Shown: positions 19,920-30,897 of the stretch, in pieces
Layout: every line of letters begins with the position of its first letter
Position numbering within the stretch: position 1 is the first letter of the stretch
Assembly (NCBI GenBank): GCA_933822405.4
Contig: CAKOGP040001725.1
Coordinates: forward strand, 1 to 64,000
From: Cylindrotheca closterium
Lineage: Eukaryota > Bacillariophyta > Bacillariophyceae > Bacillariales > Bacillariaceae
Length of the DNA stretch: 64,000 nucleotides
Reading direction: 5' to 3'
Position numbers and translations under genes: made by a program
The notes under the pieces: generated by a model
Databases searched by the model: none
The model's input: only the letters and a program-made list of their open reading frames with translations
Told to the model about the DNA's origin: nothing

Positions 19920-22625
19920 TTGCCAAACAACTACTAGCAGCCCAACAGGAACTGGAGATTTTGATTGACTTGCACTTGCATGGTGAAGTCTTTATTTTAA
20001 GACAATAAAATATGCGATTTTGTACAACACTACTCTTCATAAATTGATTCTCGATCATGACAACAGTATTGGTACCTGTACCTGGTACCTATTGTCCTCT
20101 TATTCTCCAAGAGTTCGGAGAGGGTAGCTTTCATTCGGATGGGTCGATTTTGTTTCGTCATTCACCATATTTCGTGGACTGCCAGAAGAGAGGAAACGCG
20201 TCGCGGTTTCACGTTCGCAGCTCCGATCAAGAATGCAATTTCAAATTTGAAATTGCACCTCTCATCACTTGAAAATATACCGGTACCGTACTGGTACCAG
20301 GCTGGTACCAGGTACTCGTATGAGAAATGGCCTCCTTCGCGGTGACACTATAAATGTAAAGGGTAAGGTCTGCAAATGGTGGGGAAGGCAGACATGACGT
20401 GCCGTAAGCTAAAAAACTAAGAAGAAATATTTAGTCGACTGAGTCGAGCATCAGAGTTGGTCGACAGAGTGTCAGTCTCAAGTCGGGAATGAATCAATCA
20501 GCTGCCATTCAAACGGTCGAATGAGTCGGAGCAAAAAGGAACCATTTTTGCTTGGTGGTCAAACTGCGACACGGTGCGACATGGAGCTACACGAAAATGT
20601 ATACTAAATAAATAGCTTAATTGTTGACACCCGAACACCAAACCCCACCGTACATCTCAGTTTTCACGTGCACACACGCAAAGTAGTAAGCAAAGCTGCC
20701 CGGGGAAAAGAAGACGGGCCACTTTGCAGATTAACAGCTACTGCAATCGTTCAAATTTGAAAATCCTTTCCAACTTCTTGGCAAGAACCAATGCCATGAT
20801 CCTGAGTACCGTTACAGCACCACCAGATAGCTACAGGAGGGGGTGTATTCTTGGACAACACTACTGCGGTACAGTAATACTAACAAGCTACTTCGGTCCT
20901 AGTATGATATTCGGCTTTCTGATGCTATGCTTTTGAATATCAGATGTATATTTTATAATATAAAACACACCTCCGGCGATGGAATAAAACCCAATCGGCC
21001 TTTTTGGCACGGATTGGTACACTGTACCCCGGATGTAGTCGAACAGTTTGACACTAGGACAAGCGGAGAAATGGATGCATGGGGCATTTAAGGAGCTGGA
21101 CAAAGATTCCCTACCGGTAGAAACACCACTTTCGCAAAAGGGAGTATACCGGGGGTAGCAGGTAGTGATTGTTGCCCATGATGGATGTACCGGTAGCACG
21201 AATGATGTAACGCGAACGATTTTGCTAGTGGATAGGAAGGCACCAGTTTTCTGGCTGGTATCCATGCTGGAACGCAACTAGCTACTAGCTACTATGGTAC
21301 AGTATGATGAAGGAATAATCGCCTTCTTCTGAAATAATCAGGGTTGGGGTCGACACTTTCCATTTGCTTGAAAATAGTGTTGGATGTCTGAATACCACGA
21401 ACGAATGTGCTTGTTTTTGATAGGAAGAAAGAAGGTATCTAGTTTCCTCAAGTGGTTGCCGAACCGTTTCTCAATGTTTGCTACTAGCGTGTTGGGTTAG
21501 ATATCGTCCATCCTAAACTGCAGTATTCGTTACAACACAATTCCTGGTGACACAATGGTGCTACTGGCCCCTTTATCCTTGCCTAAACCACTGGAGCTTT
21601 TCATCTCCATAATACCAGCTACAGTACGGTGTCATCATGTTTGATCAGAACAAACCTATTCGATTGGGATTCTTCCTCTACCGGTATGTGCACGTGTACT
21701 GCTTCACTTCAAGGTGAAGCTACTGGACCGATACCGATGTTGCAGGGTTGTTCTTCTACGTACCTATTTTACTTAGTGGTTTTGACTTCAATATACTCGT
21801 ATATATTGTACCGGAACAGAGATTCCAACGCCTGTTTATTACTTGGTGGCTCATGGCAATGTCGAAACACGATGTTCTAGAACAGTCTGGAGTCTCGTTC
21901 ATTCGGCTGCACGGTGTCATTGATAAATGCAAAATGTTGGAGCCTACCGTTTGCGTGTCCCGTCCATTTTCTCCTTTTTCTAGTCGTGACCATGAACGCC
22001 ACTGGCGACTGGGAAACATACGCGATCTGGTCAAAGGAGTGCGGGCTCAAAAATGACAAAAATGACATACAAGAAACACCTTGTTCCAAATCACTGTCCG
22101 TGATGAGATTCTTCGAAGGTCAAAGAACAGTGCGTTCCCACCCAAAATGTCAACCGTTTTCAAAGGATTCTTATTATTTCCGAACTCTACGATATTTCCT
22201 AACTTTTTGGATTATTTGGAGTTGGGCAAAAAGAGCATCTTCGAAAGTGGTGGAGCTAATTGTGTTTTGGATTTGACATGTGATGGTCGCAAGAACGAAA
22301 TCGAAATACTTCCAGAGCATTCGCGGCCTTTCCAACTAGAGATTTTGTACCAGCAATCCCGTACAATTACCCATTGAGACAACAAAAACCCTGTATGTGG
22401 TTTTTGGATCGGAACGAACTGCACCTTTTCAACGTTCGAATTGATATCCAGGCAGCAACAAAACAATACCTACTGCAAGCAAGAGACCACGCACACACCC
22501 ACCCACACACATTTTAACCAACCAATACCAATACAGTAGGCACCTAAACAAAATTGAACAGTAAGCCCAAGTAAAGCATTAGCGGCATATCAGAAGAAAA
22601 ACCTCATCAATAAAGCAAAGCAAGA
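19920..22625. other. 2.7-kb gene-poor region rich in GGTACC motifs
   Basis: Palindromic clusters occur at about 20068-20092 (ggtacctgtacctggtacc) and 20277-20315 (taccggtaccgtactggtac and following). Single 'taccggta' sites lie at about 21110, 21188 and 21679. Both strands have short open frames (for example 20888-21277 minus, 21914-22276 plus, 22081-22377 plus), but none shows recognisable domains, splice signals or a conserved partner in the window. A (CA)n-like run lies at 22488-22510. A lost or rapidly diverged gene cannot be excluded for 22081-22377. Confidence 0.5.
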
Positions 22626-23784
22626 ATGATGAACCATGATGATTCGTATCAGAATGGTCCCGAATTGAGAAGTATTCGTATGGGCGCTGTTGCTTCTGGC
22701 AATGAACCCGCCATCGCTTTTTCTAGCAGCATGCCCAGAGAAAGCAAAACGCTCGCACAAGAGCCCATTTCTGCAAACCAACCCCTTCATACACAAGAGT
22801 GGAATGTCCCTGAGGAACTTCCTGCGATTCCTGAGGACTATTCTCTTGGACATTCTCACGCTGTGGTGCACGGTGTTTCCCCCCAAACCGTTGCCAATCG
22901 CATTGCCAAGGCTCTAGCCCAACATTCCATCGCTGCGGTCCCCCACGACTCCCATGAGGTACGTTCATTCCCAGCTCGCGTTTCCTCCAGGAGCTTCGCC
23001 ACTCACTCACATTCTCCGCTTCTCTCCATCACAACTACTCCTCCTCCTTTTATAGAATTCGTTGTTCGCCGAAGCCACGTGCGGTCTCAAATTTGCCATT
23101 AACTTGTTTGCTTCCAACAGCGACGACAATGGTGTACTGGTGGAAGTAGAACGGCGCATTGGCTGTTCCTATGGGTTTCACTTGTGCTGCACTGCCGTTT
23201 TCAAGGCGGCCAAGGGCATTGCCACCAAAACCAGTATGCCTGCTAGTCTCAAGGTCCCCATGTGCATCCCCCAAGACGCCAAGCAAGAGCGCCAAAAGTG
23301 CATTCAATTTGATACCCAACAAGCCTTGGAACTTGTCAAATCGGAACGAACTGATGCTCAATTACTTGGTTTGGAATCCTTGGAACGTCTTTCATTGGAT
23401 GAATATGCAGCCTCCTTGCTGCATACCAATGAAAGCATTGCTTCCATTCAATCCTTTTTGGCCAATGATGCTCCTACTTGTGTCATGAAGCGCCGTGCCC
23501 TGGGCATTCTTGCCAATGTCATGCGCTACAAGTCGAATGAGCCCTGTGATCAATTGCAGTGCCAATACTTTATGAAGGCGTTGGTGGACCTATTTTCCAA
23601 TTCGTCCACAAGCCCTCACGAGGCATGTGCAGCCACCAAGTGTTTGCAATCGAGTTTGGATGCCCTGTCCCAGCAAAAGACGGAAGATTTGGCCGAAATT
23701 TTGCGGACCTTTAATTCCAATCATCATTTGCAACTAGCACAAGAAAGTAAGAAACTTCAAGATCGATTGCGGCAAACGCAATAA
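22626..23784 (+). CDS. Two-exon protein with KA1-like and ARM/HEAT-like segments
   Basis: Exons 22626-22958 and 23056-23784 give 353 aa. The 97-bp intron begins GTACGT, ends TATAG and is phase 0, joining ...DSHE to NSLFAEATCG. Residues about 75-175 include TVANRIAKALAQHSIAA and, across the splice, LKFAINLFASN and VLVEVERRIGCSYGFH. This pattern of helix, strands and LxVEVxRRxG resembles kinase-associated KA1-type folds, but the assignment is by eye. The rest (about 190-345) is helical, with repeated two-helix units such as LLGLESLERLSLD and MKRRALGILANVM, as in armadillo/HEAT proteins. No catalytic motif is seen. The composition and clean splice signals support a real gene. Probably a cytosolic adaptor; the function is unknown. 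Confidence 0.8.
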
Positions 23785-24175
23785 GAAGAAAGCTATACAT
23801 GATATATGTATGTACATATACATATGTATGATTGAACGGGGCATTTTTTACACATTTGATTGGGAAATAAGCAAGCAAACAAACAAACAAAACAAAACAC
23901 GATCCAACGGGATGGTCATGAATTATCATCATCTTCTGCTTCACGTTGAATGGTATACTATTACTTACGACGACTACTTTTTGTGTCTAAAGAGACATTT
24001 ACACAACAAGAAAGCTGTATCACTAGTATCACTTTTAGCTACACTACTAGACACGCATATACACACACCTACTGTAGCTATTGCTATGCAAACATAACAA
24101 ATACTCCCTACTTTCGTCGAGCGTGGATTATATGAAGATGAATAGGTGCAGCAGCTGATAATATTACAGCATCGC
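23785..24175. other. Convergent 3' regions
   Basis: This 390-bp stretch lies between the stop of the plus-strand KA1-like gene and the stop of the minus-strand membrane-protein gene. It contains 'catgatatatgtatgtacatatacatatgt'-type AT dinucleotide sequence and a (CAAA)n run near 23875. These are presumably both 3' UTRs; no coding signal. Confidence 0.5.
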
Positions 24176-25438
24176 TCATATCATAGGCATGCCTGGCTTG
24201 AGTGTCATAATAGCAAATAATACCAATACAAAGAGGCAGGATCCAATGTTGCTAACCTTGCGCCATTTCAATACTTGCTGCAACCTATTGGTTTTGTTGT
24301 TGTTCCTTTTGTTGTTGTTGTTTTTGCTGCTACTGCTGCCAGCATCATGATAATACTCCAAAACTTTGGATCGGGTTGTAATGTCCGTCACGATCCACCA
24401 TGCCATAAAGGCAAGTAAATGGGCAAACATGAGGGTAATGTGTTTGGGTGCCAATGCTAAGGACCCGCCACCATATCGAGAATGTGCCGTGGCCGTTCCC
24501 GATACCAACAATGTCACAACGCTGGGCAGTACCAATCGGGCATCCATTTGGGGAACTTGTTGAAACCAAAAGTGAATCAGCTTATTTTGGTCTTGGATTG
24601 TTGTTGCTGCCGTGTCATTCATATCATTATCAGTATCAGTACTATCATTATCAGTATCATTCTTGTTGAAAGTAGTCTTATTTACAATCATATTCTCCAA
24701 AATGGCCGACACGACAATCGTTCCAGCAAACATGGTCGCACTGAGATAATGGATCAATAGCCAGTAGGGTTCCTTCAAGGCTTGTAAAAAGGCAATGGGC
24801 CATGGACCGACAAATCGATTGATGAGGATAAAGATGGATACCGCAAATAAGTGTGCGCCCAAGACCACGTATTGTTTGGTCATCGATTTGGTCCTTCTGA
24901 TTGATGGATGGGATGATGATGATGATGATGCTGATGATGATGATGATGATGATGCCTTATTCTTATTATTGTCATTCTTACCATCATGATGATCACCAAA
25001 GTCATTATTTTGGTTCATAGCTGAGCCTTGTTGTTGTTGTTGTTGCTGTAGTGCTGTGATGGACGACCTTCGGTGAATGTGGCGATGATTGCTGTGAAGA
25101 TTACTATTGGTCATTGTTGATGATGAATGCATCAATTGTTTTGGATCGATTAGACTATACATGTATGTCGCTGCTGGTACTAAGAGAAGTCCCATCTTAT
25201 TCTTGTTGTTGACATCATTGTCATGGTAGTAAGAGTTCGTAGTAGGACGCATCAATCGATGACGCGGTAAATGAGCCTTGAATGCCGTAGCATAATATAT
25301 GAATGTGGAAGGGCCGTATGCTGGATCATTTTGATTTGGAAAAGATGTCATCGTCATCATCAGAAACAACAACAAGAACAACAACAGCAATAGTACTGTT
25401 GGAACATGGAATGTGGCATTTCGATGGCTTCTTGACAT
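24176..25438 (-). CDS. Multi-pass membrane protein of unknown function
   Basis: 420 aa, single exon. A strongly hydrophobic N-terminal segment (13-34, LLLLLFLLLFL) looks like a signal sequence, followed about 30 residues later by YYATAFKAH; ATAF resembles the diatom plastid-entry motif but is displaced from the signal. After a Gln run and a Ser run (poly-CAA and poly-TCA codons) come about five membrane helices. Helices include VVLGAHLFAVSIFILINRFVG, LLIHYLSATMFAGTIVVSA, LVLPSVVTLLVSGTATAH, LMFAHLLAFMAWWIVTDI and IGSCLFVLVLFAIM. Several His residues lie within or beside helices (GAHLF, IHYLS, TAHSR, FAHLL), so metal or heme binding is possible but unproven. It is divergent with the phosphatase gene at 25789, sharing a 350-bp promoter region. 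Length and start (single good ATG) are reasonable. Confidence 0.75.
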   Translation of the reverse strand: MSRSHRNATFHVPTVLLLLLFLLLFLMMTMTSFPNQNDPAYGPSTFIYYATAFKAHLPRHRLMRPTTNSYYHDNDVNNKNKMGLLLVPAATYMYSLIDPKQLMHSSSTMTNSNLHSNHRHIHRRSSITALQQQQQQQGSAMNQNNDFGDHHDGKNDNNKNKASSSSSSSASSSSSSHPSIRRTKSMTKQYVVLGAHLFAVSIFILINRFVGPWPIAFLQALKEPYWLLIHYLSATMFAGTIVVSAILENMIVNKTTFNKNDTDNDSTDTDNDMNDTAATTIQDQNKLIHFWFQQVPQMDARLVLPSVVTLLVSGTATAHSRYGGGSLALAPKHITLMFAHLLAFMAWWIVTDITTRSKVLEYYHDAGSSSSKNNNNKRNNNKTNRLQQVLKWRKVSNIGSCLFVLVLFAIMTLKPGMPMI

Positions 25439-25788
25439 TCTTTCCTTTATCGAACGATTGTGGAATGATAGGAACTTGTGTCAATGTGTCTTTGTTGCTG
25501 TTGTTGTTGTGTGTATTCTTTTTAGATATTATATGACATGATGCATTTTATGATGTATTATTGTGATGGAGTTCGGTTTGACATGAGACTAAGTCGTTCC
25601 CGTTTACGGACATTATTCTTTGTCCGATATGCGAAACATGGGCTACTAATAAAATGAAAATAAAGGTGAGGAACATACATGGCTGTCATTTTGTGTTTGA
25701 AAGCACACACACAGCCATTGAGAATCATTCCATAATACATACACTACTGTACCTCTGTAATAAAAGGCAACAAAGTGGCGCAAAATTA

Positions 25789-25836
25789 ATGAGCAGCAGC
25801 ATGAGCAGCATCATCAATCGCAGCAGTATGACCAAG

Positions 25837-25875
<39 letters not shown>

Positions 25876-26117
25876 CAACAACAACAGGATGAATTCTTGT
25901 CCGGCAATCCCACAACTCCAACAACTGCAACAACCACTACCACTACCACTGCTACTACCACTGCTACTACTACTCCACCTTGGGCTTGGATCAAGGCAGT
26001 CAATAACATTTTGTCCAATCCACCGTTTCAAGAATCAACGGAAATGCCCATCCAAATACTCCCATGGCTATACCTGTCGGATGAATATCATGCTCTTTTT
26101 ACTAGTAGTACGGCCAA

Positions 26118-26149
<32 letters not shown>

Positions 26150-26941
26150 TTGCTAGTTTGGGCGTGACGCACATTTTGTCCCTCAACAAAGGACCATCAT
26201 CATCATCATCACCATCACCGAATACTACTCCAGCAGCCTCCTGTTCACAAATCCAAGAACGATCATCATCATCATCATCATCATTGTTGCTGTTGGCCAC
26301 CAATCAATCGAATGATGTTGGGATTGTCCAGCACAATCATAAGGCCATTGCGGCCAAGGATACCAACGATTATGATTTGATTGGCCGACATTGGGAAGAC
26401 GAAGCCAAACCATTCTTGTTGGAGGCCAAGAATAGTGGTGGCAAGGTTGTGGTTCATTGTGGGGCGGGAACCAATCGAAGTGGTACGTGATTGTTTTCTT
26501 GTGTTGTTTGTATACATACATGAATTGTGATGTACCTATATTATGGATAATGCTTTGATTGATTGATCGATGGTTATGATTATGAGAACAGTACACGCAT
26601 GTATGCGCTCACTATTTTGATTCATGTAAGGTCTGATTGCGGCGGCGGCAATGCTTCTTTTGGACGATCATAACGACGACAACAACAAAGAGCAGCAAGA
26701 ACAACAACAACAGCAACAACAACCAGAACGATTCTTGTTGGATATAGTCAAGGATTTGAAACAAAAACGTGGCATGGTCTTGACCAATGTGTCCTTTCAA
26801 CAACAACTTTGCGAATTGGCGGCAAAGTACAACAAATTGGGACCTATGCCCAAGGGATATTCCAATGAGGAGGCACCAAGAAGGAGCAAATTGAAACAAC
26901 AACACCGGCAGACTGGTAACTTTGAGAGCATGTTTCAATAA
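25789..26941 (+). CDS. Dual-specificity protein phosphatase, two exons
   Basis: Exons 25789-26482 and 26631-26941 give 334 aa. The 148-bp intron (GTACGT...TGTAAG) splits a Gly codon inside the catalytic signature: HCGAGTNRSG is exon 1, LIAAAAMLL exon 2. The signature is HCx5R with C224 and R230, the PTP/DSP active-site loop that forms the phosphocysteine intermediate. Upstream of it are PIQILPWLYLSD and GVTHILSLN, the usual DSP N-terminal strand pattern, interrupted by long Ser and Thr runs encoded by TCA, AGT and ACT repeats. Downstream, VSFQQQLCELAAKY closes the fold. The substrate (phospho-Ser/Thr/Tyr protein) cannot be told. The start at 25789 is the ATG before the Ser-rich tail; an in-frame ATG at 25654 would add 45 residues. 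The low-complexity insertions inside the domain are unusual. Confidence 0.85.
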
Positions 26942-28235
26942 TACTAATATATTAATAACAATAACAATAATAATGTGTAGGAGGAGTCCTAGGAATAGTA
27001 ATAGGAGAACAGTTTTTTTGTTTTTTGACATAATAATTTACAACATTTTATTTCTATATACTCTTTCTCTATATGTTGGTATATCTGTCTTTTTGTATCC
27101 TTTTTCCCTTGTGTCTATAGACGAGGGTATTCTCCCTCGTCATTATTGTAGCAGCAGCATCTATTGTTGTACTTATTGTACATGTACATTTTGCGTTCGT
27201 TTTCGTTCCATTCGATTATCGCACCATGCAAGAATGACCAGGAGCCTCCATACTAGCATGAGAGGATGATGATGATGATGATGATTCCTTGGTGACGACG
27301 GCCGTACTGGTGGTTGCAACCACCGCTTCGATAGCAGGTGCGGTCGTGACATTAGCATTGGCATTGTTAGCATTGTTGGATAGCATGCGCTCAGAGGAGG
27401 AGCAAAGAATGCGAACCGAAAAGGAATAGTCTTGGTCTTGTTCTACCTTCTTCAATTCATTCAAATCCCTCTTGTTGTTGCTGTTGTTGTTGTTGTTGCT
27501 CTTGTTGTTGTTCACTGTAATATTGTGAATGCTGGGTGCTTCTTGTGCCGTTTCTCGTTTCAACTCCCGGACAATGTTTTGGGCTCGTTCCTGTGCCATC
27601 AAGGTTGCCGTTTTGGCAACAGTCGTACAGTTTTCACTCAAAAAGGAAATGTCAAAAAAGTTGGGATGCTGTTGGTGCCAATGTTGATGTTGCAATACCA
27701 ACTTGGTCATGCGTTTGCGAATGCTAATTTTGAATTGCGGATGAATGTGGGCCTCCAATCCAATTTTGGTACGTTCGTCCACTGCAACAGGAATCATCAT
27801 TTCGGAATCTTGGGGGGTTCGTGTGGCATATTCACGATCCGTGGAGAAAAAATAATGGTTGTGAGCGGAAGAACGATGGTAGGTTACCAATCGTTTGACA
27901 TCCAATTTCGCGCTCTTTTTGTCTTGCTTGTCATAAAACATGTCATGTTTCTCTTGTTGGGTCAATGCTGGAATGGGACGAACCTGAACATCCTCGCAAA
28001 ATGTAACCAACCTGGTCTGTTTGTTGTTCTTGTTCTTGCTGTTCTTGTTGGACAGCCTTGCTTCTGTAGTGACAGTGGCACTGCTGGTAGTAGTGACCTG
28101 ACTACTAGAAGAAGAAGAAGAAGAAGAAGAAGAAACAGGCATGTCACGATTATCAGTGATTGCTGCTGTGGATGATTCTGGTTCCATTTCCAACCACAAT
28201 GGTGGTGTCATACTGATACTGAGATTCTCCTTATT

Positions 28236-28270
<35 letters not shown>
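25838..28270. repeat. Trinucleotide runs within coding sequence
   Basis: Examples are (TCA)n near 25838-25876 coding poly-Ser, (AGT)n near 26118-26149 poly-Ser, (CAA)n near 26700-26725 poly-Gln in exon 2 of the phosphatase, (GAA)n/(TTC)n near 28109-28135, and (TTG)n at 28237-28270 coding poly-Gln on the minus strand. The runs keep frame in each gene. They are prone to length change and to assembly error. Confidence 0.8.
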
Positions 28271-28361
28271 CGGCCCCGGCGTGGAGGACATTCTGATCAA
28301 GTTCCTTGACGGAAAATGATGGCGACAACGCTCGTGCTTGATTCTTTGTAAGAGCTACCAT
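27216..28361 (-). CDS. RGLE-family protein of unknown function (member 1)
   Basis: 381 aa. Low-complexity N-terminus (poly-Gln at about 31-42, poly-Ser near 77-87), then a conserved region. Its blocks, in order, are RLVTFCEDVQVRPIPALT (about 140), MFYDKQDKKSAKLD, ATRTP, TKIGLEAHIHP (position of the RGLE block elsewhere), RKRMTKLVLQHQ and ENCTTVAKTATLMAQERAQN. The same block order (V-F strand, WYT/FYT plus charged helix, xGLE, KRR-helix ending in Q, then a final A-rich helix) occurs in the proteins at 29786, 37799 and 59458. I know of no functional name for it. No signal peptide; probably cytosolic or nuclear. A poly-Asn/Gln stretch follows the core. ATG at 28361; it converges with the phosphatase gene. 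Confidence 0.78.
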
Positions 28362-28895
28362 TGTGATTTAGTAGCTAGCTATGTGTGTGTGTGTGTATGA
28401 GCGTGTGTGTGTGTATTGGTTGTGCTTGCAGTGTGACTTTTGTTGTATGGGTGGGTGGGTGTCAAAGGATTACAGTATGCGGAACAATATAATCACGATA
28501 CTTCAAATGCTCGTCTCGGTGGTTCTCGCCCTTCCCCGTTTTTGTATTTGTATATTTTGTGACGTGAAAAACAACTTCCGAAAAAACGAAAAACACGACG
28601 TTGATTCAGTCTTGGATTCTATAGTGACACGGAACCCTTGTTCGATTGCCGTGCACCCTCTTTGAAAATCTACGTAGATTTCTACGACAAACACGAACGA
28701 AAACGTGATTGGCGACACGGAGAAAAAAGGGCCTCACTAGTAGCAGACGCGTTGAAACACGAGTGGAAGGTTCATCAACTGCGTCCGATCGTCGTACAGT
28801 GTACGTATGATACGAACGAGAAGCAGGCGATGCGATCACTCTTGATGATACATACGCTACGTGTACGATCGAATGAAGAATATAAAAAATAATGG

Positions 28896-29022
28896 TTCCA
28901 CCAGTTCTCGTTGAACGAAGAATAAAAAAAAGGAATGAGAAAAATGATATGAATTTATTCCACCAGTTCTCGTTGAATGGATGATGTTTTTTACTTTTTT
29001 TATTCCACCGGTTCTCGTTGAC
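28896..29022 (+). repeat. Three direct copies of a 20-bp motif
   Basis: TTCCACCAGTTCTCGTTGAA occurs at 28896 and 28958 and, with two changes (CACCGG, TTGAC), at 29003. Spacings are 62 and 45 bp, and the sequence between is A-rich and unrelated. The unit lies upstream of the 28361-start gene by about 550 bp. It could be a binding-site array or a decayed tandem repeat; I cannot decide. Confidence 0.6.
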
Positions 29023-29255
29023 ATACTGTACTGTACAGTACAGTGTATAATAATATATAATAGTTGTTTGGTTGGAGAGATTGCATTACTGTGACGTTGG
29101 TTCCGAAAGTGGACCACGATGACGTTTGTTCAGGAAGCGGATAAGGAGGCTGATTCATTTGTAGTATACATGTAGAAAGAAACAAAGAGTTTGATGACGT
29201 TGATCGAAAGGCAGTTGCCATTAAAAAAATAAAAATTGCCACCAGCATCGTCGCC

Positions 29256-29281
29256 AGTGGGTACTATAGTTAGTACCCACT
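29256..29281. repeat. Perfect 11-bp stem hairpin
   Basis: AGTGGGTACTA and TAGTACCCACT are exact inverted repeats separated by four bases (TAGT). It includes a GGTAC core like other palindromes of the window. No run of T follows on either side that would indicate a bacterial-type terminator, and this is a eukaryotic sequence, so no such role is suggested. Confidence 0.7.
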
Positions 29282-29785
29282 GTTACTACGACTACTACTA
29301 GGAACCAGCGTAGTACTACTACTATCCAGCAGGTACAGTAGCATCATCATGAGGCAATAGTGATGTATGCAAGAAGGTCGTAATGGTAAATTGGTCCGTT
29401 TGGCATCTTGCCTTTTGCCAAGTCAGTCATCATGCATAATATGTGCTCTACTCTTGAGGACTGGCTGCTGACTCTTGAGGCAAGTCTTCTTAGTTATTAC
29501 TAGCTGGTGACTACTTTGCTTTCTTCCTTCCTTCTGTAGCTTTGTTGATAATAACGTAAAGAAGTTGGTCTAGCTTTTATATATTTATTATAAAAATGGA
29601 TAGTTCTATTCTATGGCCATCCTCGCTTCTCCTCGCTTCCTTTTTTAATAGAGTACGTACTGTACGTACTAGCTAGTATTATAGCGGCTGTGTACTGTAC
29701 CTAGCATCATGATACAGTATTAGTAGTATAGTAGCAGCCCATACTGTAGTAGGCAACATCTCAGTTGCATCGCTTGCTGCTTCCA

Positions 29786-30897
29786 CTATGTTTGCCGCAA
29801 TCGTGGGATTCGTTCCACCAGGGAATGGAAATCCAACCATCGACCCGGAGTTCCAGGAGCAGGGCCCTTCGTATTTTGTGGTGGCAATGACGGTTCTTCT
29901 TCTTTTTCTTCTTCTTCTTCTTCCAACAAGTCATTGATTACATATTGGGCTCGTTCTCGTGCCAAATGTTCCGAGATGGTACTAATCGCGTGGCACTTGC
30001 GGGCCAAGGCTGGATGCGGATAGTTCTTCTTCNNNNNNNNNNTTCTTCTTCTTCTTCTTCCAACAAGTCATTGATTACATATTGGGCTCGTTCTCGTGCC
30101 AAATGTTCCGAGATGGTACTAATCGCGTGGCACTTGCGGGCCAAGGCTGGATGCGGATAGTTCTTCTTCTTCTTCTTCTTGTTGTTGTTGCTGCTGCTGT
30201 TGTTGGAAGAATCACGATTTTGTCGAACCACATGCTCCATCGCTCGACGCCGTTCAAAACGACCATCGTCCCATATCCGCCATTCCAAGCCAATGGTCGT
30301 GGACTGTTCGGCGGGGTCCATCCACCAAGCAGAAGATGCCAAGTCGGCCCGTTTGGGTCGGCCTTCCAACCAAAACAAACGACGGAAATACGTCACGGTA
30401 ACGTTCATATCCAATATCGTGGCCTCTTGCTCTTCGGCCGTAATGAACAAATACTTTTTACGGTCCCTCTTGCTGCTGGGCAGCTCTTCTGGTAAGATGT
30501 GAACAGTATTTTGATCCAATTGAAAACGGATAGACTGCTGTTTGGGAGCATCTTCCATCATCAACGTTGCAGGAGTAAACTTTGGAGTCATACTCGGAAG
30601 AAATGTCTTGCAACATGATTGGAAGAAGACTAAAGGGTGGTGCTGGTGGTGGTGGTGGTGCTGGTGCTTGTGATTAGCAGCATGATCATCACGATGACAA
30701 GGAGGATGCTGTGCCATGATCATTTCGTCTTGTTGTTTGTATGTTATACTATTTTCCGCTACTCGTCTAGTGGTTGCTGTCATTCTGTGATTGTTGCAAG
30801 AAGAAGAAGAAGAAGAAGGAGATGGGACCGCATTGTTAAGATTTTCTGGCTCTGCAAATGCCATGCGACCTTTCTTTTTTGTGTGTGTATCCATCAT
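29786..30897 (-). CDS. RGLE-family protein (member 2), interrupted by an assembly gap
   Basis: Starts at the ATG 30897 (MMDTHTK). Blocks matching member 1: SIRFQLDQNTVHILPEEL, KKYLFITAEEQEATI, TTIGLEWRIWDDGRFERRRA, MEHVVRQN, then HPALARKCHAISTISEHLA and RERAQYVINDLLEEE, ending with a Pro-rich tail and RIPRLRQT. A His-rich tract (HQHHHHHQHH) is in the N-terminal third. The reading frame is broken by 10 N at 30033-30042, and a 109-bp segment coding the last conserved helix is present on both sides of the gap. This is most simply a false duplication; only one copy is expected in the real gene. The total length is therefore uncertain (about 325 aa if one copy is removed). Function unknown. Confidence 0.65.
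29924..30169. other. Scaffold gap flanked by identical 109-bp copies
   Basis: Positions 29924-30032 and 30061-30169 are identical. Between them lie ten N and a TTC run. The shared sequence codes ARKCHAISTISEHLARERAQ and neighbours. Copies this identical, abutting a fixed-length gap at a TTC microsatellite, point to failed merging of two contig ends rather than a biological repeat. Confidence 0.85.

Larger units (their letters stand above)
28362..29785. other. Spacer with short repeated motif and a perfect hairpin
   Basis: No gene is supported in 1.4 kb. It holds (GT)n near 28382-28415, three copies of TTCCACCAGTTCTCGTTGAA (28896, 28958, 29003) and the hairpin at 29256-29281, each listed separately. 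'gtacgtactgtacgtacta' near 29653 is another palindromic GTAC-rich stretch. Numerous 'tagta' repeats follow to 29740. Confidence 0.5.

Noticed and set aside
22081..22377. 98-aa open frame in the gene-poor region
   Set aside because: No domain, partner copy or splice support; left as unexplained.
27432..28175. 247-aa plus-strand frame antisense to the first RGLE gene
   Set aside because: Hydrophobic stretches arise from Gln/Asn-rich codons read backwards; the minus-strand gene has conserved blocks.
29256..29281. Hairpin as a transcription terminator
   Set aside because: Eukaryotic context, no T-run and no gene end beside it.
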